This document shows, piece by piece, positions 52,673 through 62,555 of a DNA stretch of 64,000 nt. The position numbers and the translations under genes are program-made. The notes beneath the pieces were generated by a model. It worked only from the letters and a program-made list of their open reading frames with translations, was not told where the DNA came from and made no database searches. The stretch is from Ehrlichia sp052043515 (GTDB lineage: Bacteria; Pseudomonadota; Alphaproteobacteria; Rickettsiales; Anaplasmataceae), in assembly GCA_052043515.1 (NCBI GenBank), contig JBQEQX010000001.1:682001-746000 (forward strand), in the 5' to 3' direction. Numbering within the stretch: the first letter of the stretch is position 1; the number at the start of each line of letters is the position of its first letter.

Positions 52673-53464
52673 ATGAAAGTAACAATCCTTGGCTGCGGTT
52701 CATCAGGTGGCGTCCCAGTAGTAGGGTGTGATTGCGGTGCCTGTGTGTCAAATTTAAAGTACAATAAACGAATGAGATCATCAGCACTTATCGAAAGTGG
52801 CAGTACAACGTTGCTTATTGATACTACTCCTGATTTGAGGTTTCAGGCGTTGCGGAATAATTTATCGTCTGTAGATGCAGTACTATATACTCATTTTCAC
52901 TCTGATCATTGTGATGGTATCTCTGATCTTCAACCTTTTAAACCTAAGCATGGACTGCATAGTATTCCTATATATAGTGATATAAATACTCTGTGTTCAT
53001 TAACTGCTAGTAACTCATATTTTTTTATTCCTAGTGAATTTGTATCTACTTGGAAAAGGTGTCGCTATTTAACAGTTAATGTGATATATCACTACAAGGA
53101 GTTTACAATTGGGGATTTCCGTATATTGGCTGTGAAACAGCTGCACGGAACGGTTGATTCTAATGGGTTTATATTTAATGATCAGGTAGCATACTGTACT
53201 GATGTCCAATCTTTTCCAGAAGAATCTTGGGGTTTTCTATACAAAAAGAAAGTATTAATACTAGGTTGTTTAAAATATGAAGCAAGCTTTGTGCATTCTC
53301 ATGTAGACTTATGTTTAGATTGGATAAAAGAACTAAAGCCAGAAGTTGCTATCCTCACTCATATGAGTCATTATCTAGAATATTATTCTTTGATTGATTA
53401 CATAAGGAGTTCTAGTAATGCTAATATAATAGTCGGCTATGATGGCTTACAGTTTTACATTTAG
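52673..53464 (+). CDS. Metallo-beta-lactamase-fold hydrolase (PhnP-like)
   Basis: A 263-residue MBL-fold metal-dependent hydrolase. The metal motif is THFHSDHCDG near residue 78, with an early LGCGSSGGVPVVGCDCGAC block containing a Cys cluster seen in the PhnP/phosphoribosyl cyclic phosphodiesterase-like subgroup. Later metal ligands are His in VKQLHG, Asp in YCTDV, and His in ILTHMSHY. Related proteins act on phosphodiesters. Intact frame, single gene; substrate not determinable. Confidence 0.88.
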   Translation: MKVTILGCGSSGGVPVVGCDCGACVSNLKYNKRMRSSALIESGSTTLLIDTTPDLRFQALRNNLSSVDAVLYTHFHSDHCDGISDLQPFKPKHGLHSIPIYSDINTLCSLTASNSYFFIPSEFVSTWKRCRYLTVNVIYHYKEFTIGDFRILAVKQLHGTVDSNGFIFNDQVAYCTDVQSFPEESWGFLYKKKVLILGCLKYEASFVHSHVDLCLDWIKELKPEVAILTHMSHYLEYYSLIDYIRSSSNANIIVGYDGLQFYI

Positions 53465-53912
53465 CATTGTAAATAAGTTTTGGGTAATAGCTTTACAATT
53501 GTTTTTCAGTTAGAGAATTAAGTGTTTTATTAAAACCACAGATTTTTTGTATGATAGTGCTGTTTGTATGTTTTGTTGATGATAGTTGAGTTATTCGGAT
53601 AAAATTTTTTCTCGTGACGAGTTGTTAGTGATTTATGGTACGTGCGAGAATCTAATTTAGAAGGTATTTCTCAATACATGTTGTTAGCAATGATAGGTTA
53701 TTTGTTTTCAAGCAGTCTCTCTAACGTAGAACTTTGCCAAAGGTTGTCTAGGTACATTTTATTATGCGTACCGGTGTGCAAATTTATTATGTAGATGTGC
53801 GTTATTGGTTTTTTTAATTGTGTGCTCATGCAATTATTCATCAGAGTTATAAGAATATTATCATCATCTCTGCATAGTTCGTAAATGTTAGTTTGCTTTT
53901 ATAAAAACAGCA
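53465..53912. other. Spacer between convergent genes
   Basis: Between the MBL-fold hydrolase and the glutamine-synthetase-like gene. No supported gene. Confidence 0.5.
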
Positions 53913-54713
53913 TCATTTATTTAGCATATATCTTATTGCTTCATCTAAGTTTGATGGTAATTTTTCTAAATTATATTGAATATTTGAAGATATTCCGTAA
54001 ATTTTTGGTGGCGGTTGTATTTTATTTTCTATTCCGTAAACTATCCCTTGTAAAATTGATGTTATAGCTTGTCTATAATTACAATCTGCTCCAGGGACCC
54101 TATGCTCTATTCTACATTTTTTTGGATTTGTAGTAACGTTTGGTATTCTAATAGCAGTACTTCTGTTATTTCCTCCCCAGCTTATAGTTGTAGGAGTATT
54201 TATGTCTGCATGCATATATCTTAAGTAAGAACTCTCATTTGGAGCAAAAAACATCATATGTTTTTTCATTAGGGTACACAGTCCTCCTATACTGTGGGAT
54301 AAATAGCTACTCATTTTATCGTTCTGTGTGGAAAATAAGTTATTATTGTTAAGATCAAGTAAATTTACATGAACGTGGAATGCACTTCCTGGTCTGTCTA
54401 AATATGGTTTTGCAGAAAAATCAATGCTTCCGTTAAAATTGTTTGCGTTATCTTCTAAGATTTCTTTGATCAAAGTAAGTTCAAAAGTAAGCTTAGAAAT
54501 ATCAGTAGTGTTTGACGTTTGTATTTCATATTGTAAATTGTCTTTCTCTTTTGTTATATTACAGTTAAAGGGTAGTATTTTTTCCTTAATACTAGTAATT
54601 AATGAGCTAATATCATTTGAATCTATATTGTCAAAATAGAACTCTAATTCCACTCCTATTGACGGTGCTACGTTAAAATGATTACTAAAATAGTCTAATG
54701 TGTAGTTCAACAT
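53913..54713 (-). CDS. Glutamine-synthetase-like protein, catalytic domain only
   Basis: Contains the catalytic beta-barrel region of glutamine synthetase: GVELEFYF (metal Glu strand), DFSAKPYLDRPGSAFHVHVNLLD (the KP and GSxxHxH block), FFAPNESSYLRY, WGGNNRSTAIRIP (ATP/Glu binding Arg) and RIEHRVPGADCN. At 266 residues it is much shorter than the usual 440-470 and lacks the N-terminal beta-grasp domain that completes the active site between subunits in true GlnA. It is followed in the same orientation by nothing else downstream; pstA lies 5 bases upstream. It may be a divergent gamma-glutamyl ligase or a regulatory relative. Confidence 0.82.
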   Translation of the reverse strand: MLNYTLDYFSNHFNVAPSIGVELEFYFDNIDSNDISSLITSIKEKILPFNCNITKEKDNLQYEIQTSNTTDISKLTFELTLIKEILEDNANNFNGSIDFSAKPYLDRPGSAFHVHVNLLDLNNNNLFSTQNDKMSSYLSHSIGGLCTLMKKHMMFFAPNESSYLRYMHADINTPTTISWGGNNRSTAIRIPNVTTNPKKCRIEHRVPGADCNYRQAITSILQGIVYGIENKIQPPPKIYGISSNIQYNLEKLPSNLDEAIRYMLNK

Positions 54714-54718
54714 ATAAG

Positions 54719-55843
54719 TTAATGAATTTTAGATGGTCGGGATGCTTTTTTTGTAATATATAATGCTAGTAAGTTAAGAAGCCACGTTATTATGAACAAC
54801 GTGAGTCCTAAAGCATATGCAGATGAAGTTTGTATGCTATTAAAATTCTGGTCTCCTGTTAAGATTGTAGCAATTTGTACCGTTATTGTAGTTACAGCGT
54901 GTAGTGGATTGAAACTGAAATGTGCAGTTATACCGGCTGCCATTAGTACAATCATTGTCTCTCCAATTACCCTTGATATTGATAGTACGATTGAACTTAT
55001 AATATTCGGTAATGCATAAGGAATAATTATGTTCCAAATAGTATCAGCTCGTGATGCTCCAAGTGCCATGGAACCGTATCGTAGTGTTTTTGGCGTTGAG
55101 TGTATAGCATTTTCTATAAGAGAAGTAATAAATGGGAGGATCATGATCCCTATTACTAACCCAGCCGCTAATGCGTTTTCTGATTGAGCATTAAGGTTGT
55201 AATACCTTGCTAAACTTCTAATTGATGGCGATAAAAATACTACAGCAAAATATCCGTACACTACAGTGGGAATACCTGATAATATTTCTAAAATTGTGTT
55301 GGTTATGTATCGTACCTTTTTGCTCGCATATTCACTTATGTAAATTGCAGAAAACAATCCTAAAGGTACTGCTATTGTTATTGCAACAACAATTATTAGA
55401 AATGTGCCACTAAGTAATGGTAGTATTCCAAATGATCCTGCTGGTTTTCCGTTTATAATGTTTGGATCAGGTTGCCAGTTGGTTCCAAACAGGAAATCGG
55501 CTATAGGTACTTTGCTAAAAAATAATGCTGATTCATAAGCTAAGCACAATATTATACACGTCACAATAAGAAATAGTAACCCCACAGATAAAAACATGAT
55601 AAACTTTAGTAATATAAATTCTTTATCTATATATGTTGCTATTAATGCTAAAATTAACACAGAGAATACTACAATAATAAATATTGTATTAAAATGCTGA
55701 ATGTATAATAAGTAACAAACAATGAACGGGTAAATACTATTTAAATAAGTTATAATATGAAATCTATCTTCAAAAGTAAGTTTTATTTTCTGATAGTTTC
55801 CTATTAATAATGCAATGGACAATAATATTGTAACTAGTATCAT
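54719..55843 (-). CDS. pstA: Phosphate ABC transporter permease PstA
   Basis: Inner-membrane permease of the high-affinity phosphate importer. The core contains FGTNWQPDPN...GSFGILPLLSGTFLI, IYISEYASKK, LEILSGIPTVVYGYFAV, the EAA-type loop ALGASRADTIWNIIIPYALPNI, and SRVIGETMIVLMAAG. The length of 374 residues includes an N-terminal extension with two extra helices. It appears co-transcribed with the glutamine-synthetase-like gene 5 bases downstream. pstS is elsewhere in this window (61464) and pstC/pstB are absent, so the pst genes are dispersed. Confidence 0.93.
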   Translation of the reverse strand: MILVTILLSIALLIGNYQKIKLTFEDRFHIITYLNSIYPFIVCYLLYIQHFNTIFIIVVFSVLILALIATYIDKEFILLKFIMFLSVGLLFLIVTCIILCLAYESALFFSKVPIADFLFGTNWQPDPNIINGKPAGSFGILPLLSGTFLIIVVAITIAVPLGLFSAIYISEYASKKVRYITNTILEILSGIPTVVYGYFAVVFLSPSIRSLARYYNLNAQSENALAAGLVIGIMILPFITSLIENAIHSTPKTLRYGSMALGASRADTIWNIIIPYALPNIISSIVLSISRVIGETMIVLMAAGITAHFSFNPLHAVTTITVQIATILTGDQNFNSIQTSSAYALGLTLFIITWLLNLLALYITKKASRPSKIH

Positions 55844-56000
55844 GTTATTTAATAAGTAAAGTTTACAAGTTTTTTACACACGTAGTTTAAAGATTATACT
55901 TTTATTGTATAAGTCAACCTTATTCTATCACTTTTATGGTGCTTTGTAATATCAAAAGTGTACTTTTATTATGTAAGTTATGTTTTATGAAGATTAACAG

Positions 56001-58641
56001 ATGATGAAAAATAATTTAGTTAGTAATTTGCGGAAATTATTTATAGATTTTTTTGCAAAAAATAGTCACCAGATTTTCCAGTCTTCTTCACTAATAGTTA
56101 GAGATGATCCATCTTTGATGTTTACTAATGCAGGTATGGTACAGTTTAAACATATGTTTATTGATGCTAGTAATGCAAATGTAAGTGCGGCTGTGTCAAG
56201 TCAAAAGTGTCTAAGGGTAGGTGGTAAGCATAATGATCTAGAAAATGTTGGATATACGAATAGGCATCATACTTTTTTTGAAATGCTTGGTAATTTTAGT
56301 TTTGGTAGTTACTTTAAGGAACATGCTATAGAGTTAGCATGGGATTTTGTTACAAAGGAACTCTCTTTAAATAAGAACAAGCTGTATTTTACAGTATATC
56401 ATGATGATCACGAAGCCTTTAATTTATGGAAAAAAATTAGTGGATTTTATGATAATAGAATAATAAAGATAAAAACTAATGATAATTTTTGGAGTATGGG
56501 AAATACAGGACCGTGTGGTCCATCTTCAGAGATTTTCTATGATTATGGAGAGGATATAAAAGGCGGCTTGCCAGGTACTCCAGAGGAAAATGGTGCAAGG
56601 TTTACAGAAATATGGAACTTGGTGTTTATGCAATATAATAGAAGTTTAGATGGTAGACTATGTGCATTACCCAAAAAATGTATAGACACTGGTATGGGGC
56701 TTGAAAGAATTACATCTGTGATGCAAGGAGTACATGATAATTATGATATAGATTTATTTAGAGATTTGATAAAAGTATCAAAGAAACAATCAGGTAATAA
56801 TACAAATGAACTTGCACATAGAGTTATTGCAGATCATGTGCGTTCTGCAGCATTTTTAATAGCAGAAGGCTTAACACCAGGTAATGAGGGAAAAGATTAC
56901 ATTTTGCGTCGTATAATTAGAAGAGCAGCACGTTATGTATACATGTTAAAATATAATGGTGCCTTAATGCATCAAATCTTTCCTGTTTTAATTGATGAAA
57001 AAAGTTGTGGATATATGGCAGATTATTATCCAGAGTTAATTCATGCTAAGGATCTGATAGTATCAATTTTAAAAATAGAAGAGGAGAATTTTAGAAGTAC
57101 TTTAGTTAAAGCGTTACCATTGCTTGAAAAAGAGTTAATTAATTTATCCTCAGGTGATGTTTTGTCAGGTGATGTTGTTTTTAAGTTGTATGATACTTAT
57201 GGATTTCCAGTTGATATTACTTTAGATATTATAAAGGAAAAAGGAATAAGATTTGATGAAAAAGGATTTTATGATGGTATGGGTAAGCAAAAAGAGCGAT
57301 CTAAGCTTAACCATTTTATAAAATCTGCGCAACAGATGAAAGGGAAATTGTGGATGGATATTAGAGAATGTTATGGTGACACGAAATTTGTTGGATATGA
57401 ACACTATGATGCTAAAGCTAAAGTTTTGTCAATAGTACATAGAAATGATGAGAGTATTGAGGCAGCTAATGTTGGAGATAAAGTTGATGTATTATTAGAT
57501 ACAACACCATTTTATGCTGAGTCTGGAGGTCAAACAGGGGATACTGGGATATTAAGTGTAATTGTAAGGCAAGGAAAAGAGCTACTTGATGGTAGTAATA
57601 TTGTTGAAGTAATAAATACAAAAAAAGTACTAGATAACCTTCATGTTCATGAATGTGTGATCAAAAAAAGGATCTTTGATTGTGGGAGATATGGTGTCTG
57701 CAGAAGTTAATTATAAAAGAAGGAAAAATTTATGTGCTAACCATTCGGCAACACATTTGTTACACTATGTTTTAAGGTCAGAAATAGATAGTAGTATTAT
57801 ACAGAAAGGATCATTGGTCAGTCATGACAAATTGCGGTTTGATTTTAGTTATGGTATTGCATTAACAAATGCACAGCTGGCTTTGATTGAAGATAAAGTG
57901 TATTCTTTAATACTGGCAAATAGTCATGTTATTACTCGTGTATGTGACTTAAAAGATGCCATTACTGGTGGAGCCGTTGCATTATTTACTGAGAAATATC
58001 AGAATCATGGGGTAAGGGTAATTAGTATAGGAGACTCAAAGGAATTATGTTGTGGAACTCATGTTAAATATACTGGTGAAATAGGGTGTTTCAAAATAAT
58101 AACCGAGGCCAGTGTTGCTTGTGGAATACGTAGAATCGAAGCTATTACAGGTCAGTATGCGATGGATTATTTTAGGCAACAAGAAAAGATATTGTATTCA
58201 ATTGCTGAAAGTGTCAAAGCTCCTGTAAGTGGTGTATTAGTACAGATAGATAAGCTTAATAAAAGAAATCAAGAGCTAAGACAAAAATTATCTGATGTTT
58301 ATTTTAATATGATTAATCTACAAGGTGTTAGTACTGAAAAAATAGGAAACATTAATTTTTTATACGGTACTTTGAACTATGTACCAGTTGATGCTATTAG
58401 AAAGTTTATAAATGAGCACCTTAGTAGTAATATGATTATATTGTTTTCTAATATTGTAGATCACAATGTTGTATGTGTTATAGGTGTTGCGAGTAATTTA
58501 CACAGTAAGATTAAAGCTGTAGATTTTGTAAAAACGATAAGTAATATAGTAGAAGGCAAAGGTGGAGGCAGTGCTCAATTAGCTCAAATTAGTGGAAAAT
58601 ATTTTAAAGATACAGATGTCATATTTCACGTAAAAAAATGA
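56001..58641 (+). CDS. alaS: Alanyl-tRNA synthetase, frame broken at an A7 run
   Basis: Class II synthetase charging tRNA-Ala. The N-terminal aminoacylation domain has the conserved opening LRKLFIDFFAKNSHQIFQSSSLI, DDPSLMFTNAGMVQFK, GKHNDLENVGYTNRHHTFFEMLGNFSFG and DTGMGLERI. The editing domain shows FYAESGGQTGDTG and, after the break, CANHSATHLLHYVLR (HxxxH) and ELCCGTHV (CxxxH). A C-terminal domain with GKGGGSAQLAQ follows. Frames join as CVIKKGSLIVGDMVSAEV when one base is removed from the A7 run 57663-57669. The rebuilt length is about 879 residues. Two adjacent ATGs (56001 and 56004) could start it. Confidence 0.96.
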
Positions 58642-58920
58642 ATTGATCAATATTTTTGGTGCTTAATGTACTACCTATGTTACGTAGAATTAAAATATGA
58701 CATTTTATTTACGAAGTTGTTGATACAAATTAAAAATAAAAAAACATACCAGATTAACTTAAATCTTAACTACAGTATGTATCAAAACGCACGACACCAT
58801 GCATACCAAGAATGACGGATTAATGTCTTTAATACTTAGACAGTGCAACCTGCATTGTCAAAAACACAGCGCCTTTATTTATGAAGCATTAAATACGCTT
58901 TATTAGCAGTAGCACTAATG

Positions 58921-59802
58921 CTAATTTCTTGTGTTCATAGCTTCTAACATTGTTTTTCCTATGACTGCTGGGGTTTCTGCAATAATGATACCCGCGCTTC
59001 TCATAGCTTCTATTTTACTTTCAGCGCTACCTGAAGTACCTGATGATATTGCTCCTGCATGTCCCATGCGTTTTCCAGGAGGTGCAGTCTTTCCAGCAAT
59101 AAACCCAACTACAGGTTTACTAATTCCTGAGAGCTTTATAAATTCTGCAGCTTCTTCTTCTTCTGACCCTCCGATCTCTCCAATCATTATTATTCCATGT
59201 GTGTCTGCATCATTAATGAATAATTTCATACAATCTACAAAAGACATACCATGTATAGGATCTCCTCCAATACCAATACAAGTTGATTGTCCTAACCCAA
59301 CTTCTGTAGTTTGTGCTACTGCTTCATATGTTAATGTTCCAGAACGAGATATTACACCTATGTGGCCGCGTCGATGTATATATCCAGGCATGATACCAAT
59401 CTTACATTCTTCTGGAGTAATGATTCCTGGACAATTTGGACCTATTAATGTACTTTCCGAGTTAAGTAGAGCACGTTTAACTTGCACCATATCTAGAATA
59501 GGTATGCCTTCAGTAATACAAATTATAAGTTCTATTTCTGCATCAATTGCTTCTAATATTGCATCAGCAGCATATGATGCAGGTACGTAAATCACAGTAG
59601 CGTCTGCTCCTACTTCCAATTTAGCCTGTTTAACTGTGTTAAAAATTGGTAAGTTTAGGTGATATGTCCCACCTTTTCCTGGAGTAACACCACCTACCAT
59701 TTTTGTTCCATAAGCAATGGCTTGTTCTGAGTGAAACGTACCATGAGCACCAGTAAATCCCTGGCATATAACTTTTGTGTTCCTATCTACTAAAATGGAC
59801 AT
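58921..59802 (-). CDS. sucD: Succinyl-CoA synthetase alpha subunit
   Basis: SucD forms the succinyl-CoA/nucleotide phosphorylation step of the TCA cycle with SucC. The CoA-binding Rossmann start (VICQGFTGAHGTFHSEQAIAYGTKMVGGVTPGKGG) and the phospho-histidine segment (KRMGHAGAISSG) are intact. 293 residues, unbroken. It follows sucC by 7 bases on the same strand. Confidence 0.97.
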   Translation of the reverse strand: MSILVDRNTKVICQGFTGAHGTFHSEQAIAYGTKMVGGVTPGKGGTYHLNLPIFNTVKQAKLEVGADATVIYVPASYAADAILEAIDAEIELIICITEGIPILDMVQVKRALLNSESTLIGPNCPGIITPEECKIGIMPGYIHRRGHIGVISRSGTLTYEAVAQTTEVGLGQSTCIGIGGDPIHGMSFVDCMKLFINDADTHGIIMIGEIGGSEEEEAAEFIKLSGISKPVVGFIAGKTAPPGKRMGHAGAISSGTSGSAESKIEAMRSAGIIIAETPAVIGKTMLEAMNTRN

Positions 59803-59809
59803 ATCGCCT

Positions 59810-60970
59810 CTACTTTTTGACTATATTAACTATATTGTACGCTGCTTCGCTTAAATCATTTGCTGTGATTATATTTAATTTTGAATCATCAAGTAACTTC
59901 TTTCCTAATTCAAAGTTTGTTCCCGATAATCTTACAACTAGCGGAACATTGATACTTATTTCCTGTATAGCAGCAATAATACCATTAGCAATTATATCAC
60001 AACGCATTATACCACCGAATATGTTAACTAATATTCCGTCAACTTTATCTGACAAAATAATCTTAAATGCTTCAGTAACTGTTTCTTGGCTCGCTCCACC
60101 ACCAACATCCAAGAAATTTGCTGGTTCAGCTCCATAGTATTTTATGATATCCATGGTTGCCATAGCAAGTCCTGCTCCATTAACCATACAGCCTATGTTA
60201 CCGTCCATCTTGATATAGCTCAACCCATGTTTTGATGCTTCTATCTCTTCTTTAATTTCTTCATCGTAATCACGTAGTTCTTGAATATCAGGGTGACGAT
60301 ATAATGCGTTGTCATCAAAATTCATTTTTGCATCAAGGGCAATGAAATCTCCAGATGATGTTTCAACTAAAGGGTTAATCTCTATTTGGTTAGCATCAGT
60401 ACTTAACATTACTTTATATATCTTTTCCGCAATATCAGAGATCTTTCTTGTTTGGCCTAGGCTTAAATTGCTATCAAAACATAAGCTACGTCCGTGAAAT
60501 CCTTGAAATCCGAATATTGGATCAATATCGCATGTAACAACTTTTTCCGGAGTACTTGATGCTACTTCTTCTATATCAACTCCACCTTCAGTTGAAAATA
60601 TAATGCTTACTCGACCTCTCTTACGATTAACAATTGCACTTATATAGTATTCTTTTTTTATATCACACCCTTCCTCTAAGTACACCTTTCTTACTTTTTG
60701 TCCATCCTTTGAGGTTTGATGAGTTACCAAAGTCGAACCAAGCATATTTTTTATAGACATTTTTGCTTCATCTGCTGTACGGGATATTGCAACACCTCCT
60801 GCTTTCCCTCTGCCACCTGCATGGATTTGAGCTTTAACAACGATTATATTTGAATTCAACTTGTTTATTGCATCGTCAGCTTCATTTAACGAATGCACTA
60901 CCACTCCCTTCGGAACGTTGACACCAAAGTCACTCAGTATGCGTTTTGCTTGATATTCATGGACATTCAT
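59810..60970 (-). CDS. sucC: Succinyl-CoA synthetase beta subunit
   Basis: ATP-grasp subunit of succinyl-CoA synthetase. It begins MNVHEYQAKRILSDFGV, has KAQIHAGGRGKAGGV, the metal-binding LEINPLVETSSGDFIALDAKMNFDDNA, and the succinate/CoA interface FLDVGGGAS...ILVNIFGGIMRCD. 386 residues, intact. First gene of the sucC-sucD operon. Confidence 0.97.
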   Translation of the reverse strand: MNVHEYQAKRILSDFGVNVPKGVVVHSLNEADDAINKLNSNIIVVKAQIHAGGRGKAGGVAISRTADEAKMSIKNMLGSTLVTHQTSKDGQKVRKVYLEEGCDIKKEYYISAIVNRKRGRVSIIFSTEGGVDIEEVASSTPEKVVTCDIDPIFGFQGFHGRSLCFDSNLSLGQTRKISDIAEKIYKVMLSTDANQIEINPLVETSSGDFIALDAKMNFDDNALYRHPDIQELRDYDEEIKEEIEASKHGLSYIKMDGNIGCMVNGAGLAMATMDIIKYYGAEPANFLDVGGGASQETVTEAFKIILSDKVDGILVNIFGGIMRCDIIANGIIAAIQEISINVPLVVRLSGTNFELGKKLLDDSKLNIITANDLSEAAYNIVNIVKK

Positions 60971-61016
60971 ATTAGTATACCTTCTTCACTGCATGGCTTA
61001 TTGAATTTTTCTACGT

Positions 61017-61046
61017 ACAAAAGGAGCTACAACTAGAGATAGCTCC
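61017..61046 (-). terminator. Rho-independent terminator after rpsU
   Basis: On the minus strand a 7-bp stem GGAGCTA/TAGCTCC with a ten-base loop is followed by TTTT. It begins 7 bases beyond the rpsU stop and separates rpsU from sucC. Confidence 0.85.
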
Positions 61047-61052
61047 ATACTC

Positions 61053-61324
61053 TTACTCATTAATAGTACTAGTAGATTGAGAAGGTCTTCTTATCTGAGA
61101 ATGTCTGGCACCGACTTGAAATCTCGTAAACTGCGGCTCGTGAGGTACTTTATGCAATTTTTTTCTTCTTCTTTCACAGTCATCTTTTTTTCTTGCACGT
61201 TTCTCTGATGGTTTTTCATGATGAGTGATCTTCATCTGCCTGGGCTTACCCTCACGTTGCAACTTTTTTTGAGGGTGCGTATACCTTGTTCTATATCTCC
61301 ATGGTAAACTATGACTTCAACCAA
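61053..61324 (-). CDS. rpsU: 30S ribosomal protein S21, TTG start, frame broken at a T7 run
   Basis: Small-subunit protein S21. The start is TTG at 61324: an excellent AGGAGG (61332-61337) lies seven bases upstream, and translation gives MVEVIVYHGDIEQGIRTLKK, the family opening. The continuation LQREGKPRQMK...EKPSEKRARKK lies in the next frame and joins if the seven-T run 61264-61270 gains one base (a missing-base case). The rebuilt protein has about 90 residues, some 20 longer than typical S21, with a basic then Ser/Thr-rich tail. A terminator follows directly. Confidence 0.92.
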
Positions 61325-61463
61325 AGAAATTCCTCCTATATAGATAAATTGAGCAATAATGATATCAATAACAAGTTAATTATGTCAAACTCTTTTTAAT
61401 AAATTATGACTATGAAATATCATAAACATATAAATTTATAATACGTTTATGTCCAAACTATGT

Positions 61464-62486
61464 TCAATCCTTATCTAGTTTGCTAATAATAAGGTCTCTT
61501 GTTGCTTGAAAATCTTTGTCTGATAAAGGGATAAATCCTAAACCTATTAGATATCCATTTTTACCAATGGAATCTTCTCTTAAAATGACCCTAATAAATT
61601 CCTTTAGAGTAGTAGAACTATTAACGTGTTCCTGTTTTATATATAAGTATATAGGCCTTGATAAAACATATTTTCCTGAAGCAATCGTATCATAATTGGG
61701 TTCTATTCCTGCTATTTTATTCGCATGTATTTTATCTTGATTTTGTACTAGAAAACTGAAACTCAAGATGCCAAATGCATCATTATTTTTTGCAATTTTT
61801 TGTATGATGATATTTTCATTTGCTGCAACTTCAATATATTTTCCGTCATTGCGTATCGCACTACATACAGTTTGCCTTTTCTTAAGGTCAGGGTACACAT
61901 CGATGAAGTTTTGGTTACTTGTGCAAGAATCTTTCATTATTTCTTCTATGAGAATACTATAAGTTCCGGTATTTTTGTATGGTCCGTAAATCTCAATATC
62001 AATATTAGGGAACCTATTGTTAATTTCGGACCAATTGTGATAATTATTTGCTGGTATGATTTCAACGTATTCATCTACTGTAGAGTATTTACTTAGAGCT
62101 TTAAATAGGTCTTGTTTAGTAAAGTCTAGCTTTTCACTGTTTTTAGAATTTGCAATTACTATACCATCGTATCCTATGATTAGTTCTATAATATTATTAA
62201 TGTTATTACTTTTACACAATTCAACTTCTGATTCCTTAATTTTTCGGGATGACATAACTATATCTGGAGTATTTTTTCCTGTACCTTGACAAAACATGTT
62301 GAACCCCATGCCACTGCCGACAGATTCTATAATAGGGGTTCTATGATCTGAAAACTTTCCAAATTCTTCCGCTAAAGCTGAGATAAACGGAAATGCTGTG
62401 GATGAGCCAACAACTCTTACTTGTTCAGCACTAGCATTAAATGTGAATATTATTAGTATTAAAAATACTAAAAAAAACCTGCTCAT
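61464..62486 (-). CDS. pstS: Phosphate ABC transporter substrate-binding protein PstS
   Basis: Periplasmic phosphate-binding protein. A signal peptide (FFLVFLILIIFTFNASA, cleavage near residue 20) is followed by VRVVGSSTAFPFISALAEEF, the phosphate-loop SVGSGMGFNMFCQGTG, and PDIVMSSRKIKESE. 340 residues, intact. The gene is alone, far from pstA at 54719. In other bacteria pst genes respond to phosphate limitation through PhoB, but no pho box could be assigned here. Confidence 0.93.
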   Translation of the reverse strand: MSRFFLVFLILIIFTFNASAEQVRVVGSSTAFPFISALAEEFGKFSDHRTPIIESVGSGMGFNMFCQGTGKNTPDIVMSSRKIKESEVELCKSNNINNIIELIIGYDGIVIANSKNSEKLDFTKQDLFKALSKYSTVDEYVEIIPANNYHNWSEINNRFPNIDIEIYGPYKNTGTYSILIEEIMKDSCTSNQNFIDVYPDLKKRQTVCSAIRNDGKYIEVAANENIIIQKIAKNNDAFGILSFSFLVQNQDKIHANKIAGIEPNYDTIASGKYVLSRPIYLYIKQEHVNSSTTLKEFIRVILREDSIGKNGYLIGLGFIPLSDKDFQATRDLIISKLDKD

Positions 62487-62555
62487 CAGACATACCTGTA
62501 AAAATGCTAAATGTACGTAAAAGTGTGTACTACTCTTTATTAATTAAGTCTTAAA

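Noticed and set aside
56001..58641. alaS, pheS, rho and ribosomal genes as true pseudogenes
   Set aside because: All motifs on both sides of each break are conserved and the genes are essential, so a sequence indel is much more likely than loss of function.
58931..59590. Plus-strand open frame of 219 codons
   Set aside because: It is antisense to the intact sucD, and its Pro/Ser/Ile-rich composition is the usual mirror of a conserved gene.
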